Assembly (NCBI GenBank): GCA_025093555.1
Contig: JAIWNF010000034.1
Span: forward strand, 248,001 to 312,000
Length of the DNA: 64,000 nt
Source: Circinella umbellata
Lineage: Eukaryota > Mucoromycota > Mucoromycetes > Mucorales > Lichtheimiaceae
Direction: 5' to 3'
Each line of letters begins with the position of its first letter. Position 1 is the first letter of the stretch. The position numbers and the translations under genes were made by a program. Below, piece by piece: positions 1 through 12,600 of this stretch. Below the pieces are notes generated by a model. It saw only the letters and a list, made by a program, of their open reading frames with translations. It searched no databases and had not been told where the DNA came from.

Positions 1-747
1 TTGAAATTGACAGCTTCCATAATTTCATTTCGTTCCCATGGTATGGAAAAAACAAAATAAAAACAAAGTTATTTGTCCAAACGTGGCAAAATTATCTAGA
101 TTTCATTGTAACATATACTCTAATAGTGCATATTTCTATTGTTGTCAATGACCTCTATTTTTTTCACTATTCACAACGAATCTCTAAAACATTATTCTTT
201 TTTGCATTTTTCTTTTCGTCTCTATTAATATTCTTTCCCGATCATTTAGAAAAGTATATAGCGGAGAACGCCGGTACAGGGTTATACACCGAGATGATGA
301 TATCACGGAGTGTAGAGCTGTTCCTTTATCAATACCCAAATCTAAAGCAAACAGGTTAAAAACCGCGCTGAACCCAAAAAAGAAATATATTTCGATCCCG
401 CCAACTTAACGATTATACAATAATGGGTTGACAAACCATTCTCTCAAAGATCGGGTTCTAGGGTATGTTCGTTTTCTGCTTTTTTTTCTGTTCTTTTTCA
501 AAACATCGTAATTATCCACCAATATCAGGAACATGTGTTTCAATGTTGGCACGTAGCTGCTTTTGGTTACAGCCCGATTCCCGATAGTCCCAATAAGTTC
601 TAGCTTCATAACACCCTTCTTTCTTTTTTTTTCATACATTATTTTAAATAATGTTTGTATTTTGATAAAAATAAACAAGAATAGCTTTATAAAAACTATA
701 CAAAGGAAAATTATATAGAATAATTACAGAAAATAAAACTAAAATTA
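1..747. other. Left-edge intergenic region with a possible transposase scrap
   Basis: No intact gene is visible. On the minus strand between about 678 and 406 an open stretch contains a run reading TIGNRAVTKSSYVPTLKHMF, which resembles the core of DDE-type transposases I associate with mucoralean genomes. It is short, lacks the rest of a transposase and ends in low-quality sequence, so at most it is a decayed fragment. The plus-strand open frame at 126-359 looks like chance. The rest is AT-rich and holds the 3' flank of the CWF19-like gene. Confidence 0.3.
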
Positions 748-3249
748 CTATTTCAATGCTGGATCATATTTTTTAAATGCATCTTTAAATGCTTTTGTGT
801 CTTCCTTTTCTTCATCCATTGTTTGTTTGCATGTTTTCCAATCCTCTCTTTCTGGATGCCCCAGAACCTTGCTGGCAACCAATCTATATATCGTAATTAT
901 GCATAAAATACCCGCATATTCAGATTACGCGTAATAAGAACAATGTATGTGCGAATCAGTTACCCAGCTAAGTTTTTTACTTCACAACAGAATTCGGAAA
1001 CTAAAAAAAAAAACTTTGTTTTTCTGTAAACTCTTTTTTTACCTGCCGAATTGTAGGTTGAATCGCTCACGAGGTTTGATTATATGTACAAGGGACTTGC
1101 CATTCGGAAGTTCCAATTTAAAGTAATTGGTATCAGGATTGGTCTATCACAATAAATTTTTTAGTTTGGGGAACCTTATCTTTAGTCTCATATGATTTCA
1201 TCATGTAAATTAAAAATAAATAAATTAAAAATTCCTTACAGGTAATTGATCTGTAAGCTCAAATCCTTCTTGTTTAGCAGCTTGTTGTGCAATTTCTTCA
1301 ATTGCATCAGTTTTTTCTTTAGGTATCGGTATGATTTGTAAATGAGCATGGCCCATAAATGAATTTCGTGATAATTCAAATACAAGCATATTTTGACCAT
1401 ATTCTGCATATAATGATTGTAATGCCTCCTTATAATTCTTTATCTCATTATCCAATTGTGGTTTTGTCTCGGGAGGAACCTTGTTCAATGTACCATAATG
1501 AGTAACAGGAACGAGAATGACATGTCCACCACCAGGAACAGTATTACCATCTTGAGATGATACGAGTGGACCCTTTGCAAGAGTGGCATACATTTCATTT
1601 CCAATAGAGACGATCAAGTGCTTTTCGAGTTTTGGATTGGCAAGACAGAACCAGCACGACTCCACTATATATATTTATTTTTAATAAATATTCTCTTAAA
1701 CAAGTTAAAAAAAAAGTATACAATTACATTTATCAGCTTCACGTTGTGTTTGTTGTTGTGCCTTGCTTGGACAATCTTGAATAAAATGTCCAGGTTCATT
1801 ACAAATTTTACAAATATATCCATCTCCGGGTTTTCTAGGTCCTAAAGCCTTAGCCTTCTTTTGTGGACATTCTTTAAGAAAATGACCAGGTTCGTTACAA
1901 ATCTTGCATACATATCCTTTTGGAGGTCCACCACCAGTTGCTATTAATATTATCATTGTTAATATATTTAGTTTTCCAAGTATAATATTTATAAAAACTT
2001 TCTTTCTTCTTCCTCCCTTCCTTTTTCCATTCGTTTTATTCGTCGTTACCTTGGCGCTTCGGATCTTGTTGACCGCTCCAAAAGAAATTTGCTCCATTTT
2101 CATCTTCAGGATGTGGACGTTTTTTACCAGCTGAAATAGCTTCTTGTGTAAAGGGGCATTCGGTTGCAGTTGTAGGAATTGCCGATAAATTTGCAGGTGA
2201 TTTGGCCAAAGGTTCCATATTGAATGCATAAAACCACTATGATATTCAAATGTTAAGAATCCCATAGATTATCATTATTAGATAGGAAAAACAAATCAAT
2301 TTTTTTATTCTTACTCGTTGTTTTGTATCATTCAAGGCATTACCCAATCCAATGAACCGAGTTACATGTTCGGCAGGGCGTTCGTCAGGAGGGCCAAAGC
2401 CAGTGACATTCTTATAAGGTTCACGTTCGCAAAAAGTATTCTCCGCAGCGGCGAAATAATAGCGCGGCTTTAATGCAGCAGCCAAGTGAGCCATTGAGGT
2501 GGATCCATTCGTAGGGGGAGTTTGACATACTTCACTACTGTTTTCAATACCGTTGGGCCATAAATGAGTAACCAAAATATCGACACCAGGTGGTGTTGTA
2601 ATAGGCATTTTTGTTGATTTAAGTGCTTGAACATCCTCTTCAGTAAATCCATTATCGGGAACACCAGATAAAAACGCAATTTTTAAACCATTGGCAGTAG
2701 TTAATGTGCCCTTTTTACCAAGATAATATAAGTTAGCACACACCTCGCCATCGTTGGCATCAATATGAGATTGGATTGTTTCAGGAATAGGTTGATCACC
2801 TATCATGAAATAGGTCATAATAGGAACTATATATATACATGTATATAAAAAGTATTATGGTGTTTATATATGTGTGTGAGTTTTGGAATATATAGTTTTT
2901 ATGCGTGTTAGCTCGCTCTGAGACCTTATGAAATATTTTCGCGTCAAAAGTTACGCATACCGTCAATTTTGTTGTTAAGCAAATCATTAATAGCTGATTC
3001 ATCGGTTTCTTGAGCGAAAAAGTTACCAGTGCATATATGAACGTCAAATGGACCGTATTTTTGGTGAATCGTTTTTACTTTATTGAACACATCAGCAAAC
3101 TTGCTATTAGTTGATCCCGTTACTAATCTAATAAAGATAAAGTTTATATATGTTTAATATTCCATATTGATTATAAGCAAAAAATAAATATGACATAATG
3201 TTTTGTTTAATTTAATAAAACCAACATACACTTTGACAGATGTCGACAT
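748..3249 (-). CDS. CWF19L1: CWF19-like protein 1 (Drn1-type spliceosome/lariat-associated protein)
   Basis: Eight exons (3249-3230, 3127-2961, 2826-2315, 2236-2050, 1940-1728, 1664-1240, 1143-1043, 883-748) join in frame to 586 aa, close to the animal family length. Residues 1-240 form the metallophosphatase-like N-terminal domain, starting MSTSVKVLVTGSTNSKF. Two CCHC zinc knuckles (YVCKICNEPGHF and YICKICNEPGHF) follow near residues 305-355. The HIT-like CwfJ C-terminal domain 1 (ESCWFC, GHVILVPVTHYG, MGHAHLQIIP) spans about 370-508, and CwfJ domain 2 ends the protein. The family works in the nucleus with the spliceosome and the lariat-debranching step; yeast Drn1 assists Dbr1. The knuckles between the two halves and the 20-nt first exon are notable. 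Domain order is seen directly; function is inferred from the family. Confidence 0.93.
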
Positions 3250-3455
3250 AGTGTATATGCAGAAAAGAGAAGGAAAAAGAGGTAAAGTGTATGTAAAATA
3301 AGCCACGGACGAGATTCGTGCAATTATGAAGCGGGGTACGAAACTCATTCAACTGTTGCGAATCTCTCTGGCTGTGCATCGACACTTCTGTGTCTCTCTG
3401 TCGTACGTCTTTCTTTTTTTAATACACATAAAAAAAAAGTGGGAAAAGATCTACC
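3250..3455. promoter_or_regulatory. Shared promoter of two splicing genes
   Basis: Only 206 bp separate the start codons of the CWF19L1 gene (minus) and the SF3B3 gene (plus), so both core promoters and 5' UTRs must lie here. The segment is less AT-rich than most intergenic DNA in the window and includes pyrimidine-rich stretches such as CTCTCTGTCG. No clear TATA box was found on either strand. Bidirectional activity is inferred from the arrangement. Confidence 0.6.
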
Positions 3456-6400
3456 ATGTTTCTTTACGGACTTACGATCAACCCAGCTACTGCCATCAAT
3501 AGTGCCATTCATGGTAACTTTTCTGGTACTAAACAACAAGAAATCATCACTGCTCGAAACACACGCATCGAACTTTTAAGACCTGATCCCAATACTGGCA
3601 AAATTCATACCGTTCTTTCTCATGAGGTATTTGGTCTTGTGCGAAGTTTAGCTCCTTTTCGATTAACAGGTGCTAGTAAAGGTAATACATAATTGACGCG
3701 TTTATTTTAAGCTCTATATTCTTTTTGTTAACATTAAATATTTAATTTACTCACGCACTCCATTATTTATTATACTTTGAAAATTATAGATTACATTGTC
3801 GTTGGTTCCGATTCGGGTCGTATTGTTATTTTGGAATATAATCCAACAAAAAACGTGTTTGACAAAGTACATCAGGAAACGTATGGAAAAACAGGAAGTC
3901 GACGAATTGTTCCTGGCCAATATCTGGCCACAGATCCCAAAGGTCGTGCTGTCATGATTGGTGCAGTCGAGAAACAGAAACTGGTGTATATTCTTAATCG
4001 CGATTCAGCTGCACGATTGACAATTTCTTCACCATTGGAAGCACATAAGAGTCACGCATTGATTCACCATATCATTGGATTGGACGTTGGTTTTGAAAAT
4101 CCTGTGTTTGCTTGTTTGGAAGTGGATTATGCAGAGGCGGATCAGGATCCTACTGGTGATGCAATGAAAAACGTGGAAAAGTTATTGACATATTATGAGC
4201 TGGATCTCGGTTTGAATCATGTGATTAGAAAATGGAGTGAACCTGTTGATTTAAGAGCTAATATGCTTATTCCAGGTAAATTCAAAGGAAGTGGGATATA
4301 TAATGAGGAAAATATATTTATGTATTAAACTGGGAAACTTACACTTATACACATATCTACGTATCTAATTTATAGTTCCTGGAGGTAATGATGGTCCTTC
4401 TGGTGTTCTCGTCTGTACCGAAAATTTTATTACATACAAACACCAAGATATGCCCGAACACCGCATTCCTATTCCTCGTCGAGCACAACCATTGGAAGAT
4501 TCCAATCGAGGCATCATTATTTGTTCTTATGCTTTACACAAAATGCGCATCAACAAACAAACTCAATTCTTCTTCTTGCTTCAATCTGAAGAAGGTGATT
4601 TATATAAGGTGACAATGGAACATTCTGAAGGTGAAGTCCAAGGCATGACAATCAAATATTTTGATACTATACCAGTAGCCTCGGCCCTTTGTATTTTGAA
4701 AAGTGGTTTCTTGTTTTCTGCAAATGAATATGGCAATCAGTAAGCTTTAAACAATAATATGATAGCTGGAAGGGAAAGGATATATATATATATATACAGA
4801 TAAAAATGTAGTTAACGTAATATTTGTGTTTCGTTTAGCCATTTGTACTCGTTTGAAAGTTTAGGTGATGACCCTGATGACCCAGAAATTTCATCGGCAG
4901 ATTATATGGAAGCAGAAGCAGAACAAGAAGAAACACCTCTTGTTTATTTTACACCACGACCACTCAAAAACTTATTACTTGTCGACGAACTCGAATCACT
5001 TGCACCTTTATTAGACTCTAAAGTATTGAATCTTGCCGATGAAGAATCACCACGAATTTACGCATTGGCAGGTCGTGGTGCACGTTCCACGTTCCGTATC
5101 CTGAATCAAGGTTTGGAAGCATCTGAACTTGCGGTCAGTGAATTACCCGGTAACCCTAGCAACGTATGGACTACCAAATTACGCCTTGACGATGAATATC
5201 ATTCCAACATTGTTGTTTCTTTCGCCAATGCTACACTTGTATTATCTATTGGAGAAACTGTTGAAGAAGACAATGACACGGGATTATTGACAACAGCACC
5301 AACATTAGCTATTCAACAGTTGGGCGATGATCAATTGGTACAAGTATTTCCACATGGTATTCGACATATTTTAGCAGACAAACGTGTCAATGAATGGCGA
5401 ACACCTGGTGGACAAACAATTATGCAAGCTGCTACAAACAATCGACAAATTGCTATTGCACTTTCCGGTGGTGAAATTGTATATTTCGAATTGGATAATA
5501 TGGGTGCATTAAATGAACATCAAGAACGAAAACAAATGTCTTCTAATATTACATGTTTGTCGTTGGGTGATGTACCTGAAGGGCGCCAACGATCACGTCA
5601 TTTGGCTGTCGGTTGTGATGATGAAACAGTTCGTATTCTCAGTCTTGATCCTGATTCTTGTTTGGAAAGTATTTCCATGCAAGCCATGCAAGGTGTTCCT
5701 TCTAGTTTATGTATTATTGAAATGTTGGATACAGGTGTCGAAAAAGGTCACGGTACTCAATACCTCAATATTGGTCTTTCTAGTGGCGTTTTATTACGTA
5801 CAGTATTGGATACAATCACAGGTCAACTTTCAGATACACGTACTCGATTCCTAGGTGCTCGCAGCGTTAAATTACATCGAGTTAATGTAGAAGGTCGACC
5901 GGCTGTTCTTGCACTTTCAACAAAACCATGGATCACATATACATTCCAAGGCCGTTTGCACTTAACTCCGCTCAGTTATGAGACACTTGGATCAGGAAGT
6001 CCTCTCGTTACTGAACAATGTCCTGAAGGTATTGTTGCTGTTGCTGGCAACACTCTTCGTATTTTCACTATTGAGAAATTAGGCGAAATTTTCAATCAAG
6101 TGTCGATTCCTTTAAAATATACACCACGCAAATTTGCTCTTCATCAAGCCACCAAGACATTTGTGATTATAGAATCAGATCATGCGACATTTTCTCCTGA
6201 AGAAAAACGCAAAGAATTACTGGCCAAGGAACAGGAAGGTATCGAGATTGATGAAGATATGACGAATTTGGATCCTCAACAATTTGGTCATGTACGTAAT
6301 AGGGCTGGACAATGGGCTAGTTGTATTCGTTTACTGGAACCTTATCAAGGTGAAACATTGCAAGAAATTGAATTGGAGGAGAACGAAGCTGCTTTTAGCT

Positions 6401-7504
6401 GTGCTGTTGTACAATTTAGAAGCAACCCACATATGACGGAAATGGAGGAACAGTTTGCAGTAGTGGGTACAGCTAAGGATGTGACATTGGCTCCACGAGG
6501 TTGTTCAAAGGGTTATTTACGATTGTACAAGTTTGTGCGCGAAAATAATGAAGAAGATGGCAAAGTTCAGTTGGAATTGATTCACAAGACTGAAATTGAC
6601 AATGTACCTACTGCATTGATTGGTTTCCAAGGACGATTATTAGCTGGCGTTGGTAAAGCTTTGCGAATTTATGATATTGGTCGAAAGAAAATGCTACGCA
6701 AGTGTGAATCAAAGGTATATGATAATTGTAAGACGGGGAATACTTTTAAAAAGAAAATAATAATCTGCTTGGCTAAATATAAACCATTAATTTTTTTTCT
6801 AGACTATTCCAAATGCCGTGGTTTCAATGCATACACAAGGTGATCGTATCATTGCCACAGATATCCAAGAATCAGTTCATTATTTTGTATATAAGCATCA
6901 AGATAACCGACTGATTGTATTTGCGGACGATACGACACCTCGCTGGACGACGGCGTCGGCCATGGTTGACTATGATACAGTAGTAGGTGGAGACAAATTC
7001 GGTAACTTCTGGGTTAATCGTCTGCCTACATCTGTCAGTCAAGACATTGACGAAGATACAACGGGTAATCGTATTGTTCACGAAAAAGGTGTTCTCCACG
7101 GTGCACCTAACAAAATTGAAAACTTATGTCAGTACTTTGTTGGCGACATTATTACATCCATTCATCGAACAACATTAATATCCGGAGGACGAGAAGTATT
7201 ACTTGTGACGACACTTTTAGGTGCCATTGCCATATTTGTACCCTTCATATCACGAGAAGATGTAGACTTTTTCCAAATGTTAGAAATGCATATGCGCTCT
7301 GAAGCACCCCCATTAGCAGGTCGCGATCATTTGGCTTATCGAAGTTATTATACACCTGTTAAGTCTGTGATTGACGGTGATATTTGTGAGCAATATAATT
7401 CGTTACCGGCAGAAAAGAAACGTCTGATTGCAGATGAATTGGATCGAACTGTTGCTGAAGTACAAAAGAAGGTTGAGGATATTCGTGTACGATCTGGCTT
7501 TTAG
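3456..7504 (+). CDS. SF3B3: Splicing factor 3b subunit 3 (SF3B3/SAP130/Rse1)
   Basis: Five exons (3456-3681, 3790-4275, 4376-4739, 4839-6714, 6803-7504) join to 1217 aa, the length I recall for the human protein. Sequence identity is high throughout: the start [13 protein letters not shown], then [55 protein letters not shown] and the end [10 protein letters not shown]. The protein is a three-beta-propeller scaffold of the CPSF160/DDB1 superfamily in the SF3b complex of U2 snRNP, where it helps hold the branch-site recognition module. The ATG follows a purine-rich leader and begins the conserved N-terminus. The gene is divergent from CWF19L1, another splicing gene. It seems intact; its 3' flank runs into a mobile element 361 bp after the stop. 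Confidence 0.97.
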
Positions 7505-7865
7505 ATTATTTTTTTTTTCAGTATCTTTTTTAATAATAATGGTCAAACATCATTTCCTTTTTTATGTTCTTATATATGACATGCACCCACAACCCTTCTC
7601 ATCCCTCCCAGAAAATCATTGGGTTATTATTATTCTCTCCATACACCTTTTATCCATCTACATATACAAAACGCTACCCACCACTCTTCCCTCTGTTGTT
7701 TATTATTCAAGAAAAAAAAAGAAGCATAGCAGGAAACAAAAAGAATTTTTTTAAAAAAAATCAAATGTATATACAATGAAATGAAATGCATTATAATGCT
7801 TGATGTTCTGTTATATTTTGGTGTTATGTGTTAAAAAGTGATTCACGATGTAATATATATAATTA
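7505..7865. other. 3' flank of SF3B3 up to the mobile element
   Basis: AT-rich 3' untranslated and terminator sequence with several A- and T-runs. No gene is visible. It ends at a TA dinucleotide that abuts the left terminal inverted repeat. Confidence 0.5.
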
Positions 7866-8086
7866 AAATGAGCCATAGTTTTGAAAATGGGTCACATATC
7901 CAAATTAGGCTATCGGCGCGAAATTGGACCACTTGTGTAATTAAGTATACCAAGCGAAATTAAGCTACTCATCTCTGAAAATGATATGACTGCGAACTTG
8001 AGCCACAGTTCTTGAATCAATATAAATATATAGTACGTATGCACATAATACAGATGATGGCCTTCTATCGTATTTTATTTTTTAAT
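7866..8086 (+). repeat. Left terminal inverted repeat
   Basis: A 221-bp arm that pairs with 13191-13409. Within the arm a shorter direct repeat is visible: GAGCCATAGTTTTGAA near 7870 and GAGCCACAGTTCTTGAA near 7999. A second block of inverted similarity continues at about 8130-8181. Confidence 0.85.
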
Positions 8087-8603
8087 AATTGCTGACATTT
8101 TAGCTATATTCCTCAATATCCTTGCAGGAATCAGTACCAAACTCAGTGTCCAAAGCGACAAAAACTCATGCCATGTTGCTAGTGCTTTATATCGCATTGT
8201 GGCTATTAAATGTTAAAGCTTTTATAGGTCCCTGTCCTCAAAGACTAACTAACCATTATCAAGTTTGGTGACTTGTATGAAATTAAAGTCTTTTTATTTG
8301 GATAAAGTTGAATGCTCATTGGCTTCTAACTAATAATATTTTTGAGTGAGAGATGAAAAAAGTACATATTGCTGAAAAGCTGGATGAAATTGAAAGAGAA
8401 AATTATGATGAACGTCAAAGAATAAGAATGGTAATGATGAAAAAAAAACAATGATGGTATAAGTATAGTCAAGTTGTGTGTATATGAAAAAGGGAAACAT
8501 GATTAAACTTGATTGCAGTGAAAAGAAAACAGGTAAGGATATGTGAGACTGGAATAAAACAAAGAAAACAATGTCTACTGCATTCATAATGATCCTTGAA
8601 AAT

Positions 8604-8822
8604 TCAAGGGAAACAATTGATTTTGCGCCTAGTCGTACTCATAACCGCAGCAGATCTCCAAGCTGTAAAGCCTCTAGTTGATGGAACAATGTAGTTAAGG
8701 GAAGTCGGCAAAATAGATCCGTAACTTCGGGATAAGGATTGGCTAGGGTTGAGTGGTTGGACGTCTAAAAGTCCTTGGTTGTCTGACTGGTCTGGTTTCG
8801 GCTGGATCGGATGGACGACCAA
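8604..8822 (-). other. Coding-like fragment downstream of the element gene
   Basis: A minus-strand open stretch that includes YGSILPTSLNYIVPSTRGF and AAVMSTTRR. The composition looks protein-coding, and the motif resembles a multicopy mucoralean sequence I cannot name. It is separated from the main element gene by its stop at 8901. It could be a second exon set, a leftover of another element, or a conserved subterminal piece. No function is assigned. Confidence 0.3.
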
Positions 8823-8900
8823 GACCTTTTGGGCATCATCCGGCCACTACTTGACAACCAACTTAGAACTGGTATGGACAAGGGGAATCTGACTGTCTGT

Positions 8901-11893
8901 TCAGTATTCTAATGCGCATTCACGAGTTCGATCAACACTTCCTTCTTTTATTGCCTGAATAGTGGAAAGGTCAAGACATGGTGATGTTGGCTCCTCCGTT
9001 TTCTCCTCATCCCGATTTTTAACACAGTGGTTCCAAAATACTTTGTATAAGCAAACAAGTGATTCAAGATTATTTCTAGTTGTAAAAGCATCCAGCTGTT
9101 CAACTGATTTTGGGAATGGTATAGACAGGAGTTCGGTCATCGTATAAAATGGTGTGTCTGGCATTTTTTGGGTAATGTAAACCTTCAGATTCCATCCTAG
9201 AAACGAAAAGATAACACCCTCACCTGAAAATGTAACATTACATGAGCAACATATAACAAAATAAAATATTTAACAACATACCATGAATTTGAAAAGCCAA
9301 TATGGCATCCATATTTGATTTTTTTAAAGTCTTGACATTCATCACAGCAAGCCGTAGAAGGTCATTCGCCAAAGCATCAATGTTTGTGGTGATTTCAGCG
9401 AGTTTGGCTTCGCCATGGCCAACCGGATAACCCCAACTCATTTGATCAATTTTACAGATCATCGCATCTGGTTGGATACGTAAACCATGGGAAATTTTTG
9501 GCACGTTTGGTACATTTGGCACATTTGGCACATCCAAAGTTTCCAAATAAAGGTTTATTGGCACATTTGGCACATTTGGCACAAAAGTTTTGATAAAAAA
9601 GGAAAAGGGGTCTAAGAGCGGAAGGTCAAATGAGTCTACTTTGCGCTGAGAAAGAATTCTATTTCCCAAATGTGCCAAATGTGCCAAATGTGCCAAAGGT
9701 TTATGTGTTATAAAACCCAGAAAAAATAAAAAAAATGTAATACAAAAAATTGTTTTAAAAAGACAAAAAAAATAATACAAAGGAAAAAACATTATTCCCC
9801 CGCCAAGGACCGGTATCTTCGTACCGCAGCTTCATATCTTTGCAACGCACGGTGAAGATTTCGAAGGCGGTAATAAGCATTGATACGTGCACTGCTTGTC
9901 TCGGCGAGTTGGTCAAAGTTATTAGGTATTACGTCTATCAAGCGGTTTACCTCTTGATAGGCGAGTTGAAGTTCCTTATATATCACTCACACTACTATCT
10001 TCGGGAACGACATTCGACCTATACATCATCGAATATCAATATTGCCATCAACCAAAAAATAATGAAAGAGACGTACAGTCAAAACAAAAATAAAAAATGA
10101 AAAAAAAAATGAAACTCACCACCGAAGTAATATATCACGATCTCAGGAAACAGAGCAGACAGCGCTGGGTCGAATAACCCACTCCAGAGCTCAGTTTCCC
10201 CCACTGTAGTATTGTCAAGAAGTTTTTTGCGAGGTAATTTTTGAATCCTTAATAAATGTTGACATTAACGTGTTAGTATAGCAAGCAATGGATAATCCGA
10301 TAGCAAACCACAAGATAAACTTACAAATTTGACAGCCCAATCAACACTTGAGCTTCAGCATTTTCTTTATTCCTGCTTATCTCCACTAATCGTTGGACAG
10401 CTTGTCGAGTCTTTATACGTCCCTTCATCAAATCCTATTATCACTTGATGCCGTTAGTTATGATAATGAGAGAATTCAACTTCATAAAGGCACATGACAC
10501 ATACGTAAGCGATATCACCAAGATCTTCTGTAATGTTTGCACTAGCTCCTTCTATATCTTTTGCAATGCTTGTACCGGCACCTTCTCCATTCTCAAGTAA
10601 ACTTTCCACTGTCGATTTATACCACTTGCTAAGAACACTATCACCAAAATGACTACGCGTGTGCTTCGTAAATTGTGTCGGTTTCAAAAGCATAACGTCG
10701 CTCAACGCCCTATCAAACAATGATGATGGGTATTTCAATTAAAATTTTTCGATCAGCATACATGCATACATACATTAATTCTGGAACTCCACTCTCAAGA
10801 TTAAATCCTTGGTCTTCTTTTGATTTCAAGACGATATTCTTTTTAAACAAAACAAACTTTTCAGCGAGCGTTTCTTGTTGATTTGGGCGTTTTGTTGGTG
10901 GCTAATAAAATCTCATATTAGTATAATGCATTAGAAGAAACTCAAAAACAGATGGTTTGGGTAGTACCAGATCTTTTTCGTCGAGATTTCTTTTTGTATG
11001 CTATTTAAAAAGTTAGTTAAAAAGCTTTACAATGAATTTTGCCAAATAAACTTTTCAAAATTGACTAGCGGTCCCTGTCTCGCTTCGCTCGACTGAATGA
11101 GCCACTTCGCTTCGCTTCGTGTCATTTAACGGGTCCACGTCGCAAGGGGGATAAAACCCCCCCTTGACCCCCAGTTGTCTATGCATTCAAAGCTGGATTT
11201 GAGGATACGATACAAAAATATGTTACAGGTCGGTGTTAGAATTTCCTTTTTTGGGTTTTCTGTTTGCACTGCTACTGCTCCTATTGTCCGTAAACTTTTG
11301 GTTATATGACTTCAACGCTGTCGCAGCCGTCACCTTCTCCAATACTTCAATCTCTTTCTATTGATACAGAAACAAACTAAGTTATCGAACGGGTCTAAAA
11401 ACCAACTCATGTTACAGTATTATCTTACCTCTACTATCATATCCTTCACAACAATGGAAGCCACATTTTTCGCCTCGTGTTTCCAGAAGTAATCATTTGC
11501 AGTGTTTTTTTTACAGTCTGTTTTTATTAGAAACAAAAATATTCATACGTTCTACTACAGTCATTACTACAGTATTATCATACCTTAAGCTTTTCCTCGC
11601 AACTTTTTGATATTTCCATCTATTGCTGTTGATTGCTATTTCTTTCAACATGATTCGTATGTCATGGTAATAGGCTTTATGCGCGTCGTCTTTGGAGTAG
11701 TTGTAGCCGTTGTTAACTAGATACCGGAAATCATATTTCGTCAAGTTTTTCCATTCATTCTCAGGGAGATCCCAGAAGTCTGAAATGGTAAATTTAGTAT
11801 TGTTCGTTAAATAATAAATTTAACAGAGGTAGTTGAATAAAAAATTTAATAAAGGTGCCTACCAGCAAGATTCAGCGTTTCTTCGTTGTCCAT
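8901..11893 (-). CDS. Element-encoded protein of unknown function (multi-exon, possibly decayed)
   Basis: A chain of plausible exons runs on the minus strand. It starts with MDNEETLNLA at 11893, joined in frame to DFWDLPENEWKNLTKYDF. Blocks follow around NDYFWKHEAKNVAS (about 11490), KEIEVLEKVTAATALKSY (about 11350), PPTKRPNQQETLAEKF (about 10900), ALSDVMLLKPTQFTKH (about 10700), QLAYQEVNRLIDVIPNNF (about 9970) and GHGEAKLAEITTNIDALAND (about 9410). The last exon ends RTRECALEY with a stop at 8901. Not all junctions could be made to agree in phase, notably across the GC-rich insert near 11100 and the stop at 9792, so the gene may be broken or be two genes. I associate the GEAK-type block with multicopy mucoralean proteins but cannot verify that. 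I recognise no catalytic motif. Confidence 0.5.
9499..9700. repeat. Inverted arrays of the 9-mer GGCACATTT
   Basis: Two plus-strand arrays of GGCACATTT-like units (about 9500-9534 and 9560-9583) face an oppositely oriented array of AAATGTGCC units (about 9665-9697), with about 80 bp between. A transcript through this stretch could fold into a long hairpin. The arrays lie inside the element gene, probably in an intron; if translated they would read as tandem NVP or HLA tripeptides. Confidence 0.75.
11060..11180. repeat. GC-rich island with CGCTTCG repeats and a G/C hairpin
   Basis: In an otherwise AT-rich element, about 120 bp contain repeated CGCTTCG-type words followed by AAGGGGGATAAAACCCCCCC, which can fold into a stem of about seven pairs. 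It separates two coding blocks of the element gene that do not join in phase, so it may be a later insertion or an unusual intron. Confidence 0.55.
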
Positions 11894-12210
11894 AAAGCTA
11901 GTAACTGGTGTAAGAACTGCACGATTACGGAAACAAAGGTATTAATACAGAGTGAGTACAGTGACTGATTTTACTGGTAATGTTAAAATTTGTCACTGCT
12001 GCTAAAATGATAATACAAATGGAATATACGAAAAGAGAATATTGTGTGTATTTGATTGACAAATAGAGATTCATAGAACTCATACAGTCATGTGATTGAA
12101 TTTCATACTGCAGTGGCGTCGAAATTTCACAACAAACCCGTAACGACACACAAAATTTTCCTCTTACAAACAACATATCCCAGTAAAGTTTACTTTTTAA
12201 TTGTTCACCG

Positions 12211-12600
12211 TGTGGTTGCATTTATTTTCATTGTAGATGGTTATTTTGCTTGATGCCCTGCCCTCGTGTTGGGAGAAATTCTGGTTCGTCATACGCTGAT
12301 GTTGGAGTGGGAAGTATGGAGTTCAGCTGCGTACTGTCTTCATGCGCCAACAAGCTTGATTACCATCAGAAGGTTGTCGTTGGTTTATTACTTGGTTGGT
12401 TTTCTACTTCTGTTCCTGTGAGTCGCGTAATGAGGTGGTCGCATTTATTTCCAATGTAGATGGTTATCTTGCTTGATGCCCTGCCCTCGTGTTGGGAGAA
12501 ATTCTGGTTCATCATACGCTGATGCTGGAGCGGGAAGTATGGAGTTCAGCTGCGTACTGTCTTCATGCGCCAACAAGCTTAATCACTGTCGCAAGATTGT
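12211..12600. repeat. Tandem duplication with a 222-bp period
   Basis: The block that begins near GTAGATGGTTATTTTGCTTG (about 12233) recurs 222 bp later near GTAGATGGTTATCTTGCTTG, with about 95 percent identity over about 140 bp and weaker similarity around it. Both copies include GCCCTGCCCTCGTGTTGGGA. It lies between the element gene's start and the right terminal repeat. No coding potential is evident. Confidence 0.85.

Noticed and set aside
126..359. 77-codon open frame at the left edge
   Set aside because: Low-complexity Phe/Ser start, no ATG in good context, and no recognisable motif.
12211..12600. Possible CRISPR-like repeat
   Set aside because: Only two long copies directly in tandem with no spacers, in a eukaryotic element.
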